Under the pieces are notes generated by a model. That model searched no databases and was not told the origin of the DNA. It saw only the letters and a list, made by a program, of their open reading frames with translations. This document shows, in pieces, positions 1 to 9,234 of a DNA stretch of 64,000 nt (the first letter of the stretch is position 1; each line of letters begins with the position of its first letter). The position numbers and the translations under genes were made by a program. Source of the DNA: Phanerochaete sordida (Eukaryota > Basidiomycota > Agaricomycetes > Polyporales > Phanerochaetaceae); assembly GCA_019973155.2 (NCBI GenBank), contig BPQB01000029.1, forward strand, positions 310,001 to 374,000, written 5' to 3'.

Positions 1-633
1 CAAGCTGGTGTCGCTTCGCGCTATGGAATGAGGAACGATGCGAGGATACTGCTGCTCCTGTATGCTAGCAGCGACATATGATGTATGGAAAGGAATTGCA
101 AAATGGGAGACATAGGGAGGGCCGAGCGGCGGGCTTTTGAACAGCGGCACAGTCGGAGACGAGCTCGCTGAAGGGGACGTCGCCGAGCTCGAAGGCGAAG
201 CGAGGAGTGATTGGGTGCGTCCGGCGCGCGACGATCGTTGCGCTTTGGGCTTTGGTTCTACGCGCTTGGGTAAGATAGGCTCTGGTTGCGGGGTGCGTCT
301 GACTGCGATCTTCCTGTAAACCCTCCGCTCCGGGAGAGGAATGGTCGCAGCCACGTTTCTCTTCCCGGTAGCCCGCCTGCCGAGCGTCAAGAGTCCGGTC
401 AATGCATCGTAGTGCATAGCAGCGTGGATTGCAAGTACCTTTCCCCCATTGCAGATGCTCAATATCAGCTCGAAGGAGGTGAACCGGCGCGCAGTGGCGT
501 GAACAGGTCCAAGCTTCACAGGCGCCGTGTTGGTCGGTGGAATCCCGGAGACAGCGCAAGACGCGCGCTGTCGCAGAGCGTTCCGACGGGCAGGCTTTTG
601 CTCATCCGTCTCCGAATTTCTAGCACGATCAAT
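1..633 (-). CDS. Partial hypothetical protein, exon running off the left edge
   Basis: On the minus strand one frame stays open from just after a TGA at 634-636 to the first base of the window, 211 codons without a stop. The open frame starts with an Arg/Asn/Ser-rich stretch, then a more hydrophobic part (around FELILSICNGG and IHAAMHYDALTGLL), and ends in a Pro/Ser/Thr-rich low-complexity tail continuing past the edge. I do not recognise a family. There is no good ATG at its beginning, so an upstream exon or an internal start (first in-frame ATG near 413) is likely. Codon usage resembles the neighbouring genes, but GC-rich DNA can stay open by chance. The opposite strand and the other minus frame also hold shorter ORFs, so the assignment is tentative. 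Confidence 0.4.
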   Translation of the reverse strand, partial: MDRARNSETDEQKPARRNALRQRASCAVSGIPPTNTAPVKLGPVHATARRFTSFELILSICNGGKVLAIHAAMHYDALTGLLTLGRRATGKRNVAATIPLPERRVYRKIAVRRTPQPEPILPKRVEPKPKAQRSSRAGRTQSLLASPSSSATSPSASSSPTVPLFKSPPLGPPYVSHFAIPFHTSYVAASIQEQQYPRIVPHSIARSDTSL

Positions 634-636
634 TCA

Positions 637-2370
637 CAGCTGCGCTGGGAGAGGGGAATTTTGAATGGGCCTCCAGGTTGAGAGAGAAGTGAGGGTGCGA
701 CCTCCAGTTCGTGAAGTCGTGCCCTTAGCGGACAAGCGCCTACGGCGGGCTGGGCTCCGCGCAGACGCGCGCAGAGGCCGCCGTTTCGTTTTCAAGCACG
801 ACGTCCACCACAGCCCGACCCTCATGGCAGCGCTCAGGATCCATCCTGCGACAGCGATGCGTGCCATATCTCAGAACGCTTCAGGAGATATGCCCGGGCG
901 ATCGTCTGGCCATATACGTGGCCTGTCCTGGGGTGAGAAACTGTACTATCCGTGACCTGACTTGCCTGCAGGACGCCAGCGCAAGCTACGATATGGGGCT
1001 CCTGGTAAGCTCACAAAAAGCATCGTTGATGAGACGTAAGCTAGAACGAGAATAATCAGGCCCTCGGCGACCTTATATATCTGAACCGAAAACTCACTAC
1101 GCGCACTCGTGTCAGGTCCAACGTCAACGATGGTGTTGTTGACAGTAGAGGTACATCTGTCACATTAAACACGTACCTTTTCGAGCTATGCGATACCTCA
1201 GGGAAAACCGTGGTACGTGCAGTGATGTGGACATCGCTGTGGAGCCACACTCCTATCAAACTAGTCCCCTGCAGTGCGCCATAGCACATCTATTAGCGAT
1301 GTCTCAGGCAAACTCTAAGATCCCGCGAGTCGATCGTTTGTCACAGCATCTCCCCAGGAGGGATACAACGGGCGTCACAGCACTTTCTCTGCGCACACTC
1401 GTTGTACATGCCCAAGGATAAAATATATTTCCTCCTCGCCCACCGTGGAGTTCTCCTTGCACACAGACATCAGGCGTAATCTCAAATTCGGTGTGCTCTG
1501 GCGGGCCTGAACAGCGGCCATCTGGCTTCATCGTGCGCCCTAGCGAGGCAGGCTCTAAAGCGAAGTAAGCAGCCGTTTCTATGTCCTTGTCTGTGGATGG
1601 CTATCAAACCAGATTGCTCCACGTATCGGCTACAAAATCACATCAACTGCATAGGGACAGGACTGCAGGCGTTTTACCTCGGTCGAAAAAACTGCGCTTT
1701 CGTGGAACACAGGTCAGTTCCTGATCAGTCACGGCAATCACGGGTGTGCTTACCGGCGTTACCGCACCTTTGCAAGGTATGTAGTACACCAGCAGCCGTA
1801 AGGCCGAGCGTGTGACATCGCAGGGCTGCTGAGACTGCATCTTGACTTGGCGACGACGGCTCGGTGAGTGGTTGATTGGAATGTTCAGGCGGTGCTCACG
1901 ATATGAATGATCTGCTCGCCTTTGTTTGCAGAGCGCGAACACGCGTAGCCTCGTTGAACTGACACCTAGAAGTCAGACGAGCGTGGACAAATTCACGTCT
2001 CATACACTCTTCGAACCGGAGGTAGTCACGTCGCAGGCTCGCCCTCCACCGCTCGCACTGCCTCATACAGAGCGGAGTGGCTATCTTAAAAAGCTGGCGC
2101 TGGCATACCTTGGCATTTGAGGGCCACAGCGATGGGCTTAGCAGCAGGTTTTCCTTCGGATGCGAATGCGATAAGGCAGTGTCATTTCAAGGCGCAATAA
2201 CACGATAGAGGCAACCTCTCAAGGAACCACGCCGGCTTGTCTTGTGTGTGGCGGCCCTTGAGTCTGCGGCGGGTGTGGCACGCATCATAATTAAGGGTGA
2301 GTACGATAGGTGACGTTGTACGGTACTACCCCACGTCTTTTGTTTCTCTGGACATAGCTTTGGATACGGC
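637..2370. other. Intergenic stretch without a supportable gene
   Basis: Only short overlapping ORFs on both strands; I could not chain any of them with sensible splice sites and see no conserved domain. A TATA-like box close to its right end probably belongs to the next gene. Confidence 0.5.
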
Positions 2371-2375
2371 CAAGG

Positions 2376-2382
2376 TATATAT
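2376..2382 (+). promoter_or_regulatory. TATA-like box
   Basis: TATATAT about 95 nt upstream of the ATG at 2474 and followed by a C/T-rich leader (ttccccctccctgtcccc), the usual arrangement of a fungal core promoter. Confidence 0.4.
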
Positions 2383-2473
2383 CTGATCAGGCGGAGGCTT
2401 CTGACCAACCTGTACACTTCGAGCCATTTCCTTCCCCCTCCCTGTCCCCAGCGAACCCCATCATACTTGCATC

Positions 2474-3107
2474 ATGGTGAGTTATCATATCATCTACGAT
2501 ATTCCTTGCTTGATCAATGCGGTTGGCTCAGCTGGACGCGAGCATGAGAGAAATCTCGATGGAAGAAAGACACGCCATTGCCATCCTGTACACTGCCTCC
2601 AGTGGCTACACAAACAATATGCCGCCGTCACCTCACATAAACTTCTTCGAAGCAGCGGACGTCGCAGGCGTCCTCATCAACCAAAATGTCATGCTTCATG
2701 AACCTGACAAGAAGGTCAATTTTGGCCCAGAGAACACGACGCAGTGTATCAAGATCGAGGCTCGTATGCATCTCTCTCGAGACGTGCTGGCTTGCTGATA
2801 ACCATCCCTTAGTTGCCTGGTCACCTTGAGGTACAGAGAACGCTTCCAGGAGGACGATATTTCCTGTGCCATCTCGCTCAACGCGTTATTGACGGGATCA
2901 TCGACACGCGTGAGGTACGTCCGTACTCACGAACCGCCCTACATCGAATAACGGAACGGCTCCGTTCAGAGGCTTACAATGAACGGCCATGCTTACTGCC
3001 ACCGAGCGCTGAGGCTTAAGCCGACCGACGAGCTTCTACTGCTGGAGCTGCACAAGGCAAGCGAGAACACATGGCAGGCAATTATTTGTCGCGAGAAGAG
3101 AGCTTGA
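2474..3107 (+). CDS. Hypothetical protein, structure unresolved, possibly decayed
   Basis: ATG at 2474 is followed directly by GTGAGT; splicing to the CAG ending at 2531 gives M-LDASMREISMEERH and about 80 further codons in frame. A second coding block from about 2828 (LRYRERFQEDDISC) splices with donor GTGAGG after ACACGC to a third block (RLTMNGHAYCHRALRLKP) in phase 0, which reaches TGA at 3105-3107. The junction between blocks 1 and 2 (around 2766-2816) cannot be closed in frame with the obvious donor GTATGC and acceptor TTAG: it is one base off. Either a less obvious donor is used or the copy carries a frameshift. Another possible exon (WELSVHWFDE near 3320-3352) suggests the gene once extended further. 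An alternative start is the in-frame ATG at 2517. No domain recognised. Confidence 0.4.
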
Positions 3108-3420
3108 TTTCGGAGCGAAATATCTGCTTAGGTACCAGTGATCCTCCGCATTTATCGTATATTTCTGCGTGCATGTCGTTGAAGTCACAGCGTGTTTGGT
3201 GGACGCCATTAATCATCCGCTTAGCGCGGTTGCGCGACTCAGACGCGACGCGACCGAAATGCCCTTTGAAATCGCTGGTCGGGAATTGGCCTCATGTCCG
3301 AAAGGAATCAGACGTGGGAGCTCTCTGTCCACTGGTTCGATGAAACCGAAGACTGTAAGACTCACTCGTGATATGATGACATCGATTAAATTGGTTCTCG
3401 CAAAGCCAAGGGGCTAGGGC

Positions 3421-4023
3421 CCCTACCGCAATACTGTGCCATGCCGCGTCTCGAGTCGGAGATTGACCCCGGCTGCCCTTGATCTGCTAGACTTTACGCT
3501 ATAGAATCAGCTTCAAGACGATCATATTCGCTTTGCTCTTGCTAAATATCGCTGGGTATGGCCAAGGCATGGCCCCCATTCCAACGAGCGCTATCATTCT
3601 ACAGATGACCATCGTGAATCACTCGTATCTTTAACCACATCGCCTGAAAGTAAGTAAAGCCTCTCTTATTCTTTCTTACCCCCTTACCCGACGCCCCATG
3701 CGACCTCGCCCCTTATATACCGTTCGCTGTATCCCTACGCCGTCCGCTCGATCACGACAAATTTCATCGGACTTGGCCTCCGACACGCATCCCGCTGTTA
3801 TCTTACGCCGTAGCGAACGCCCACGAATGCCTGAGACGCCGTGGGCGGCGCAAACTGTGCATCCAACGTGAGGATGCTATGAAAGTCGGCCACGGAACGG
3901 TATACCCTTGCAGAATTTTACGCTACAGGGCGTTCAATATTGGCCAGTCAGCCTCGCTCTTCTGTGGTCTGCTGGAAGGTAAGAATGCTAATCGCGTCGA
4001 AGAAGAAAACCCGCGGGACCAGT
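3421..4023. other. Intergenic, no gene seen
   Basis: Low coding potential in all frames; short pyrimidine-rich patches only. Confidence 0.4.
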
Positions 4024-4098
4024 AGCCACGAAAACGGCAGTCACGATACCCGCAGCCACGAGAGCCGCAGCCACGAGAGCAGTAACCGCGAGAGCAGC
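4024..4098. repeat. 15-bp tandem repeat, five units
   Basis: Five consecutive 15-bp units of the form agccacgagagccgc with point differences. Read on the minus strand they give a Ser-Arg-Gly/Cys pentapeptide repeat in a 134-codon ORF (3923-4327), but that ORF also crosses the adjacent MITE, so I treat it as non-coding. Confidence 0.8.
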
Positions 4099-4131
4099 AG
4101 GCGTGTAGCGAAGCGAAACGATCTCTTGTTA

Positions 4132-4299
4132 GGCTCTGTTCGGTAGCCCTGCTTAGCCACGCTACGCTTCGCCAACATCGGCGTCTGCTGCGTTTTGAGA
4201 CCCAAACCTCGCCCGCTCTGGAAATCCCGAGGCAGACGCCGGGCCGTAGCGTAGCAAGCGCCGAGTTGGCGTGGCTAAGCAAGGCTACCGAACGGAGCC
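4132..4299. mobile_element. Tourist-like (PIF/Harbinger-type) MITE, 168 bp
   Basis: The two ends are imperfect inverted repeats of roughly 40 bp: GGCTCTGTTCGGTAGCC on the left against the reverse complement GGCTCCGTTCGGTAGCC on the right, continuing through TGCTTAGCCACGC. The element is bounded on both sides by the trinucleotide TTA (4129-4131 and 4300-4302), the target-site duplication typical of PIF/Harbinger transposons and Tourist MITEs. The interior is about 85 bp and has no coding capacity. Assignment to the superfamily rests on the TTA duplication and the GGC...GCC termini. Confidence 0.8.
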
Positions 4300-4431
4300 T
4301 TAGACTTCCGCAGATACGACCAATCATCCTGACAAGCCATAGCCACAGCCAGGGGACGTGTCCATAGTATGGGTATATGCGAACCTTGCATGCGCGGAGG
4401 TGGTATTACATATGTCAAGCACTCTTCCAAT

Positions 4432-4521
4432 CCCCTGATAGCTCAGTTGGAAGAGCGTGAGACTGTAATTGGATAACTCCTCCCCATCTCAAGGTCACTA
4501 GTTCGATCCTGGTTCAGGGGA
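4432..4521 (+). tRNA. tRNA-Tyr (anticodon GTA) with a 17-nt intron
   Basis: Acceptor stem CCCCTGA (4432-4438) pairs with TCAGGGG (4514-4520), discriminator A at 4521. The D arm is GCTC...GAGC, the anticodon stem TGAGA/TCTCA with anticodon GTA at 4465-4467, and the T arm has GGTTCGATCC-type features (AGTTCGATCCTGG). The mature molecule is 73 nt. An intron at about 4469-4485 interrupts the anticodon loop one base 3' of the anticodon, the canonical site cleaved by the tRNA splicing endonuclease. The first bases of the intron could be placed one position either way. Confidence 0.95.
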
Positions 4522-5008
4522 TTCATTTTGGACTTTTTATATAGGCTGATACGAAGATTCGTTGTCGAATGGCATTGCGAACTGCCCAGTGCTACGAGAA
4601 ATTTTTTGTCCATCGTTCTCCCAAGGGCACTGCTTGCCGAAAGTGCCAGCGTCGAGCATATAGACCTACTCTCGCAGCAACCCAGGACGCTAGCTCCGGA
4701 TGAGCGGGTTTTGCTCTCTTTCCCAGTTGGACTGTAATGTGTATGCTGACATCGTATCCCAGCGGACCACAATGCGAAGCTACAGGCACTGGTCGCGCTA
4801 CCAACCTACATCTGAGTCAGGGATCCTCTGGCCTTGATCGTCTCTTCGTGCCATCTGGATATCACTTGCAGAGTGTGGGGGCAGCACGCGGCGGCCTTCA
4901 GGTCAGGCTGGGACGAGGCATTTTCGAACAGGATGACATGAGATAGCTCACGATTATACATAATTACAAGTATGGTACAGCCTTCCGCTTTTTCTCCCAG
5001 ACGAACCT
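4522..5008. other. Intergenic, no gene seen
   Basis: Between the tRNA and the 3' end of the repeat-peptide gene; only short ORFs, none with a family resemblance. Confidence 0.4.
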
Positions 5009-5978
5009 CTAGTCCAAATCCTCCAGGCTGCGCGTCGCCACCTCGCTATAAAATACGGCTCGCTTAGATGACCAGCTCATCGTCATGATGCTGAAAGACT
5101 CACGGATAATAACGTGCCAGGAGCTCAGCCTCCTCGCGCTTCAGGAGCCCGAGCGCAAGGGGCCCGAGCGTCTTGATGGTGCCGACGAAGCCCTTCTTGA
5201 ACCCGTCGACAAAGTCGGACCCGAACGACCGCGCGAGGAGCTCCTCTTCGCTGCGGGCGAGAATGTCCGTGTCCTCACGCTTCAGCAGCCCCAGGACGAG
5301 CGGGCCGACGGTCTTCAGCGTCCCGACGAAACCTTTCTTGAACCCGTCGACGAAGTCTGAGCCGAAGGAGCGCTCGTCGAGGTCGCTACGGCGTTCCATG
5401 TGCTCGCTGTAGAGTGGGGATGTGAGCGAGAGTTGAAGAAGGAAGGCTATGAGGCGTACAGCAAGGCGTCGCGTGCCACGACCTCGAGGTCTTCTCGCTT
5501 CACGACGCTCAGGACGAGCGGTCCGAGGGTCTTGATGGTCCCGACAAAGCCCTTCTTGAAGCCGTCCACAAAGTCAGAGCCGAACGACCGTTCGTCGAGA
5601 TCATCACGTCGCTGCATGTACTCGCTGCATAAAATGACAAGAAGTCAGAGACACATTGTTGCGGCACGCACTGCAGGCTACGAACCTGAGTGCCTGGCGC
5701 GCGAGCAGGTCAATCTCGTCCTCGCGTTTCAGCAGCCCGAGCACGAGCGGACCGACGGTCTTGAGCGTGCCGGTGAAGCCCTTCTCAAAGCCCTGCACGA
5801 AGTCTGAGCCGAAGGAACGGGCGTAGACGTCGTTGCGGGCGAGCAGGCTGACGACGTCGCGCGCGGTAACATCTGATAGGTCGGAGCGCTTGGTGACAGG
5901 AGCAGTGGTGGATGGGTAGGCGAGGGCCGGGGCTGCGACGGAGGCAAGAGCAAGAGCGAGGAAGACGTTGGTACGCAT
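5009..5978 (-). CDS. Secreted precursor with four Kex2-flanked amphipathic peptide repeats
   Basis: Exons 5978-5686, 5624-5460, 5406-5104 and 5045-5009 give 265 aa; if the last intron is not used the frame stops at 5100 (254 aa). It begins with a signal peptide (MRTNVFLALALASVAAPALA) and a short pro-region containing TKR. Four copies of a ~31-residue unit follow, each starting SFGSDFV and ending in LLKR or VVKR, joined by acidic linkers rich in E/D with LLAR or ER just before the next unit. KR is the classic Kex2 cleavage signal, so the predicted products are short peptides with a Lys-containing amphipathic first half, a central GP and a hydrophobic tail. There are no cysteines in the units and no CaaX end, so it is neither a defensin nor a mating pheromone. 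The layout matches Kex2-processed repeat proteins, which in other fungi include Ece1 (source of candidalysin), repellents and ribosomal-cyclic-peptide precursors. The activity here is unknown; membrane-active or signalling peptides are the two obvious possibilities. Confidence 0.85.
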
Positions 5979-7110
5979 GGCTCAAAGGTGTGGAACGGTG
6001 CGCAGGAAATGGAGACTTGTGGGATAAATGGCGTGAAGGGAGATAACGAACGAAAGGCTAGAAACTGGTTCAGCATGCTGTCATGCTATCAATGCGGACT
6101 GTGTTCTAGACTCACCGACCAGCACCTGTATTTGACTAGGGCTCGAAGAAGAAGGTGGAGCGGGGGATCAGCAACGGCTCTCCACTGCGCTTTATGGCTC
6201 CGCTTTGCGCCAAGAGATGCGCGAACGCGCCGTCTGAGACTGCCAAGCAGCATCGCAACTATGTGCGCGGACACAGCTTCGCGGCAATGCTGGATCGGAT
6301 CAGCCAGCCGTGTGGGTGGTTGGCATAGACGGGACATCAAGCGTGCTGCTGGCAACGTCCAGCGGCATAACGAGTGCTGAGCGTCGCGCTCTGACAAGCA
6401 TGACCGTGCCTGCGAGGAGTCAGAAGTATGTTAGAGATAATATACAGGCCACTCACAAAGGTAAAGCTCTGGGTCAAGCAGGTATATAAAGCCATGAAAG
6501 GCCAAAAGACATCGGGATGACCACCGCCTCGCGAGCTGATGGTATCAGCGACCGCCGCCTCCGTCGTGCTGCAACACCGCAAGCCCAGCGGGCCGCAATC
6601 TCAGGAACGTGTGATGAATGAGACTGGTGTCGTCGAGTTGCCAGGCAACTGTCTATGCCAAGCGGCCGTCGGAGGTGCTCGCCCATTCGCGAGCGGAGGT
6701 CAGCGCGCGCAGATGGGCATACTGCAGGGCTTGCGCGCGTCATTTCGCTTCGATATACCTCAGACAATGAAGCTATGGGCGGCCAGGCATCAGTTCTAGG
6801 ATGCTGCTCATGATAAACGCGGAGCGGGAGTTTGAGCAATTGCTGCAGATGCAAGGGCTACTCTGCGCCATGGAGGTTGAAGAAAGGTTCGTGCCGCCGG
6901 CGTCTCGCGTACTTTGCCACAACGCCGCCGAAAGTTGGAAGCTGCTTCTGACCGCCATCTGCTCCAGTGGGCTCTTCGTCCTCTCAGCAAGCATCATTTG
7001 CTTGCTCAAAATCTCTTCAACGTCTACTAGCTGGACTTACCCTCTCCTCATCTGACGCACTTTTTCACTCTTTCGCTTGGCTCAGTACATTCTCAGAACA
7101 CGAGGCAAAT
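5979..7110. other. Intergenic region between divergent genes
   Basis: Holds the presumptive promoters of the repeat-peptide gene (leftwards) and of the JmjC gene (rightwards). A TATAAA-type motif (gtatataaag, near 6481) has no clear gene behind it. ORFs of up to 126 codons overlap on both strands, none convincing. Confidence 0.4.
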
Positions 7111-8679
7111 ATGGCCAAGTACCCGCAGCCAGGAAGCACCGTCCCTAGCGTGTCGGCGGAGGAGTTCTTCTCCAAGTACATCTCAAAAAGGGTGCCCGTG
7201 ATCGTCAAGGGGCTGCTGGACGACGCGGACTTCAAGGGCCGGAACTGGGTACGCCGCTCGCGCCCCGCCTCGCCCGGCAGAGTACTGAGCTCACGAAGGC
7301 AGACCTCGACTATCTAGCGTCCAAGGCTGGCGAGCGCGAGGTTCTCGTGGAGCCCATGCACCCCGACGCACACCAGTTCGGCACGGACGTCGAGCGCGTC
7401 AACATGAAGTTCGGCGACTTCCTCAAGAGCCTGCAGAGCGAAGACGGCCCGCATCACTATCTCACGACGCAGTACGCGGAGCAGGACTTGGAGGCGTTGA
7501 CCGTGCTGCCGCCGCCGACGGACGCGCTGGAAGATGAGTTCCCGTATGTTCCGAGGATCATGGGGAACCTCTGCCTGCAACAGGTGAACCTGTGGGTCGG
7601 GCGGTCGAAGGAAGGGTCCACGTCTGGCCTGGTGCGTCCTCCCCCTCCTGCCCCTTGTCTCTCGCTAAATCATCACCTTCCAGCACCACGACTTCCACGA
7701 CAACCTCTACTGCCTGCTCAAGGGCCGCAAGCGCTTCGTGCTCTTCCCGCCGTCCGAGCTCCCGCACCTCTACCCGCACGGCACACTGGATGCACAGCAC
7801 CCGAACGGCCTCATCTCGTACACGGACGCGCCCGTGCGGGCCGACGGCCTGCCCGTGCGCGTCGCGCTGAAGGCGCGCGTGCGCGCGCTCGAGGCGCGCC
7901 TCGACGCCGCGCCGCGCGGGAAGGGCAAGGGCCGCATGGACGTCGGCGCGCGCGCGGCGCTTGTCGAGGCGCACGAGCAGGCGCTCGACGAGCTTGCGCA
8001 GTACACGCTCGAGGCGGCCGACGGGATTGATGTCGATGAGGAGGAAGACGACTTTGACGCGCTCATGGCGGGGCTTGAGGGCGAAGACGACTTTGATATA
8101 CTCGAGATGGACGGCGGAGGTCCTGAGGGTGGAGATGTTGAGGAGGCCGAGGATGAGAGCGACCAGAGCGAGGAGGAGGAGGAGTACCCGGAGTGGCACG
8201 GGATCGGTACTGCCGAATCCGACGACGAAGAGTCCGACGAAGACGGCGAGGAGCCCTCCTCCTTCTCCCGCATACCCACGGGCGTCGTCCACAAGCACCT
8301 CGGGCTGCCGACCACCGCTGTACCACCAGAAGGCGCCTCGCTCAAAAGCTTTCCGAACTTCAAAAAGGCGACGAAGCCGTTCGTCGTCGAGCTCTCCGCC
8401 GGCGAGATGCTCTACCTCCCGGCCTCGTGGTGGCACGAGGTCACGTCTTCGGCGGCGGCGGACGGCGACGCCGTGCACATGGCGTTTAACTACTGGTTCT
8501 ACCCACCGGACAACCTGGACAGCTTCGAGGAGCCGTACGAAGATTCGCTAGTCTGGGAGTACCTGCGTTCGAAGAACCCGAAGAGCCAGCGAAAGGCGCC
8601 GACGAAGCCGCCCGCTGAGACGGCCAAGCGGAAAAGTAATGGCGACGGTGCTCAGGCGAAGAAGAAGAGCAAGAAGTAG
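7111..8679 (+). CDS. JmjC-domain (cupin-8 / JMJD7-like) Fe(II)/2-oxoglutarate oxygenase
   Basis: Exons 7111-7248, 7281-7631 and 7684-8679 give 494 aa. The fold is recognisable from VNLWVGRS, the metal-binding HxD (H164-x-D166 in HHDFHDNLYC), the FVLFPP strand and the distal GEMLYLPASWWHEV, where H414 completes the facial triad, followed by VHMAFNYWF. This is the cupin-8/JmjC subgroup of protein hydroxylases to which animal JMJD7 belongs; the substrate in fungi is not known. About 190 residues rich in Asp/Glu separate the HxD from the distal His, an insertion much longer than in JMJD7. The C-terminus is Lys-rich (KKKSKK), possibly a nuclear signal. Intron 1 as drawn is only 32 nt; an acceptor ten bases further (CTGAG) would also keep frame, so that junction is uncertain. 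Confidence 0.85.
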
Positions 8680-9234
8680 TGAGCAGGGCGTTTAACCTCT
8701 TGAATGCCATTCAGCCAATGTGTACGTCTGACCCTCTTATCTGCGATCTTTGGTTGGCTAACACTAGACCTTTACAGATGCTATTACATATGCTCACATG
8801 TATCACTACCTACTCGCATCTCTTCATGTATCGAGCTGCTCACACTAACAGATTGGATTGACAAGCTCCACGCGTGCAGGACAGCAGGAGGCCCAGGGCT
8901 TCCACGTGACGCGGCGACGCCACAAAGGCTTTGCTAAGCGCTCGGGCTAGATGCCTCCGTACACATTTTTGGAGAGAAATGCTCCCGTAAGACTAGAAAT
9001 GCTCTGTGATTGTGCATATCTACCTGAGAAAAAAATTGTTTCGATATTTTGCAAGAATTTTGAGCTCCCCATGCGCTGACGACTCGGGATTTCATGAGGA
9101 TGTATCCGATGCTTACCGGACTGACCGTGGGAACCTGAGCAATTATCGCAAACGCCCATGAGGGCGTCTTGAGTCTTGACCAAAACTGCCAAGCCTTCGG
9201 CCCATCCACCCTCTTCTGGCGCAGTACTCCAGCG
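8680..9234. other. Intergenic, no gene seen
   Basis: Region between the JmjC gene and the exonuclease gene; contains the 3' UTR of the former and the promoter of the latter. A 174-codon minus-strand ORF (8934-9458) overlaps the exonuclease start and looks like a shadow. Confidence 0.4.

Noticed and set aside
3923..4327. 134-codon minus ORF with SRG-type repeats
   Set aside because: Arises from the 15-bp tandem repeat and the inverted ends of the MITE.
5085..5807. Plus-strand ORFs across the peptide gene (5085-5360, 5400-5807)
   Set aside because: They are repetitive only because they are antisense to the peptide repeats; no signal peptide or splice consistency.
5009..5978. Mating pheromone precursor
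   Set aside because: No C-terminal CaaX box, and the repeats are about 31 residues with Kex2 sites, unlike basidiomycete farnesylated pheromones.
7558..8478. 306-codon minus-strand ORF opposite the JmjC gene
   Set aside because: Antisense shadow of GC-rich, Glu/Asp-coding sequence; the plus strand has the oxygenase motifs.
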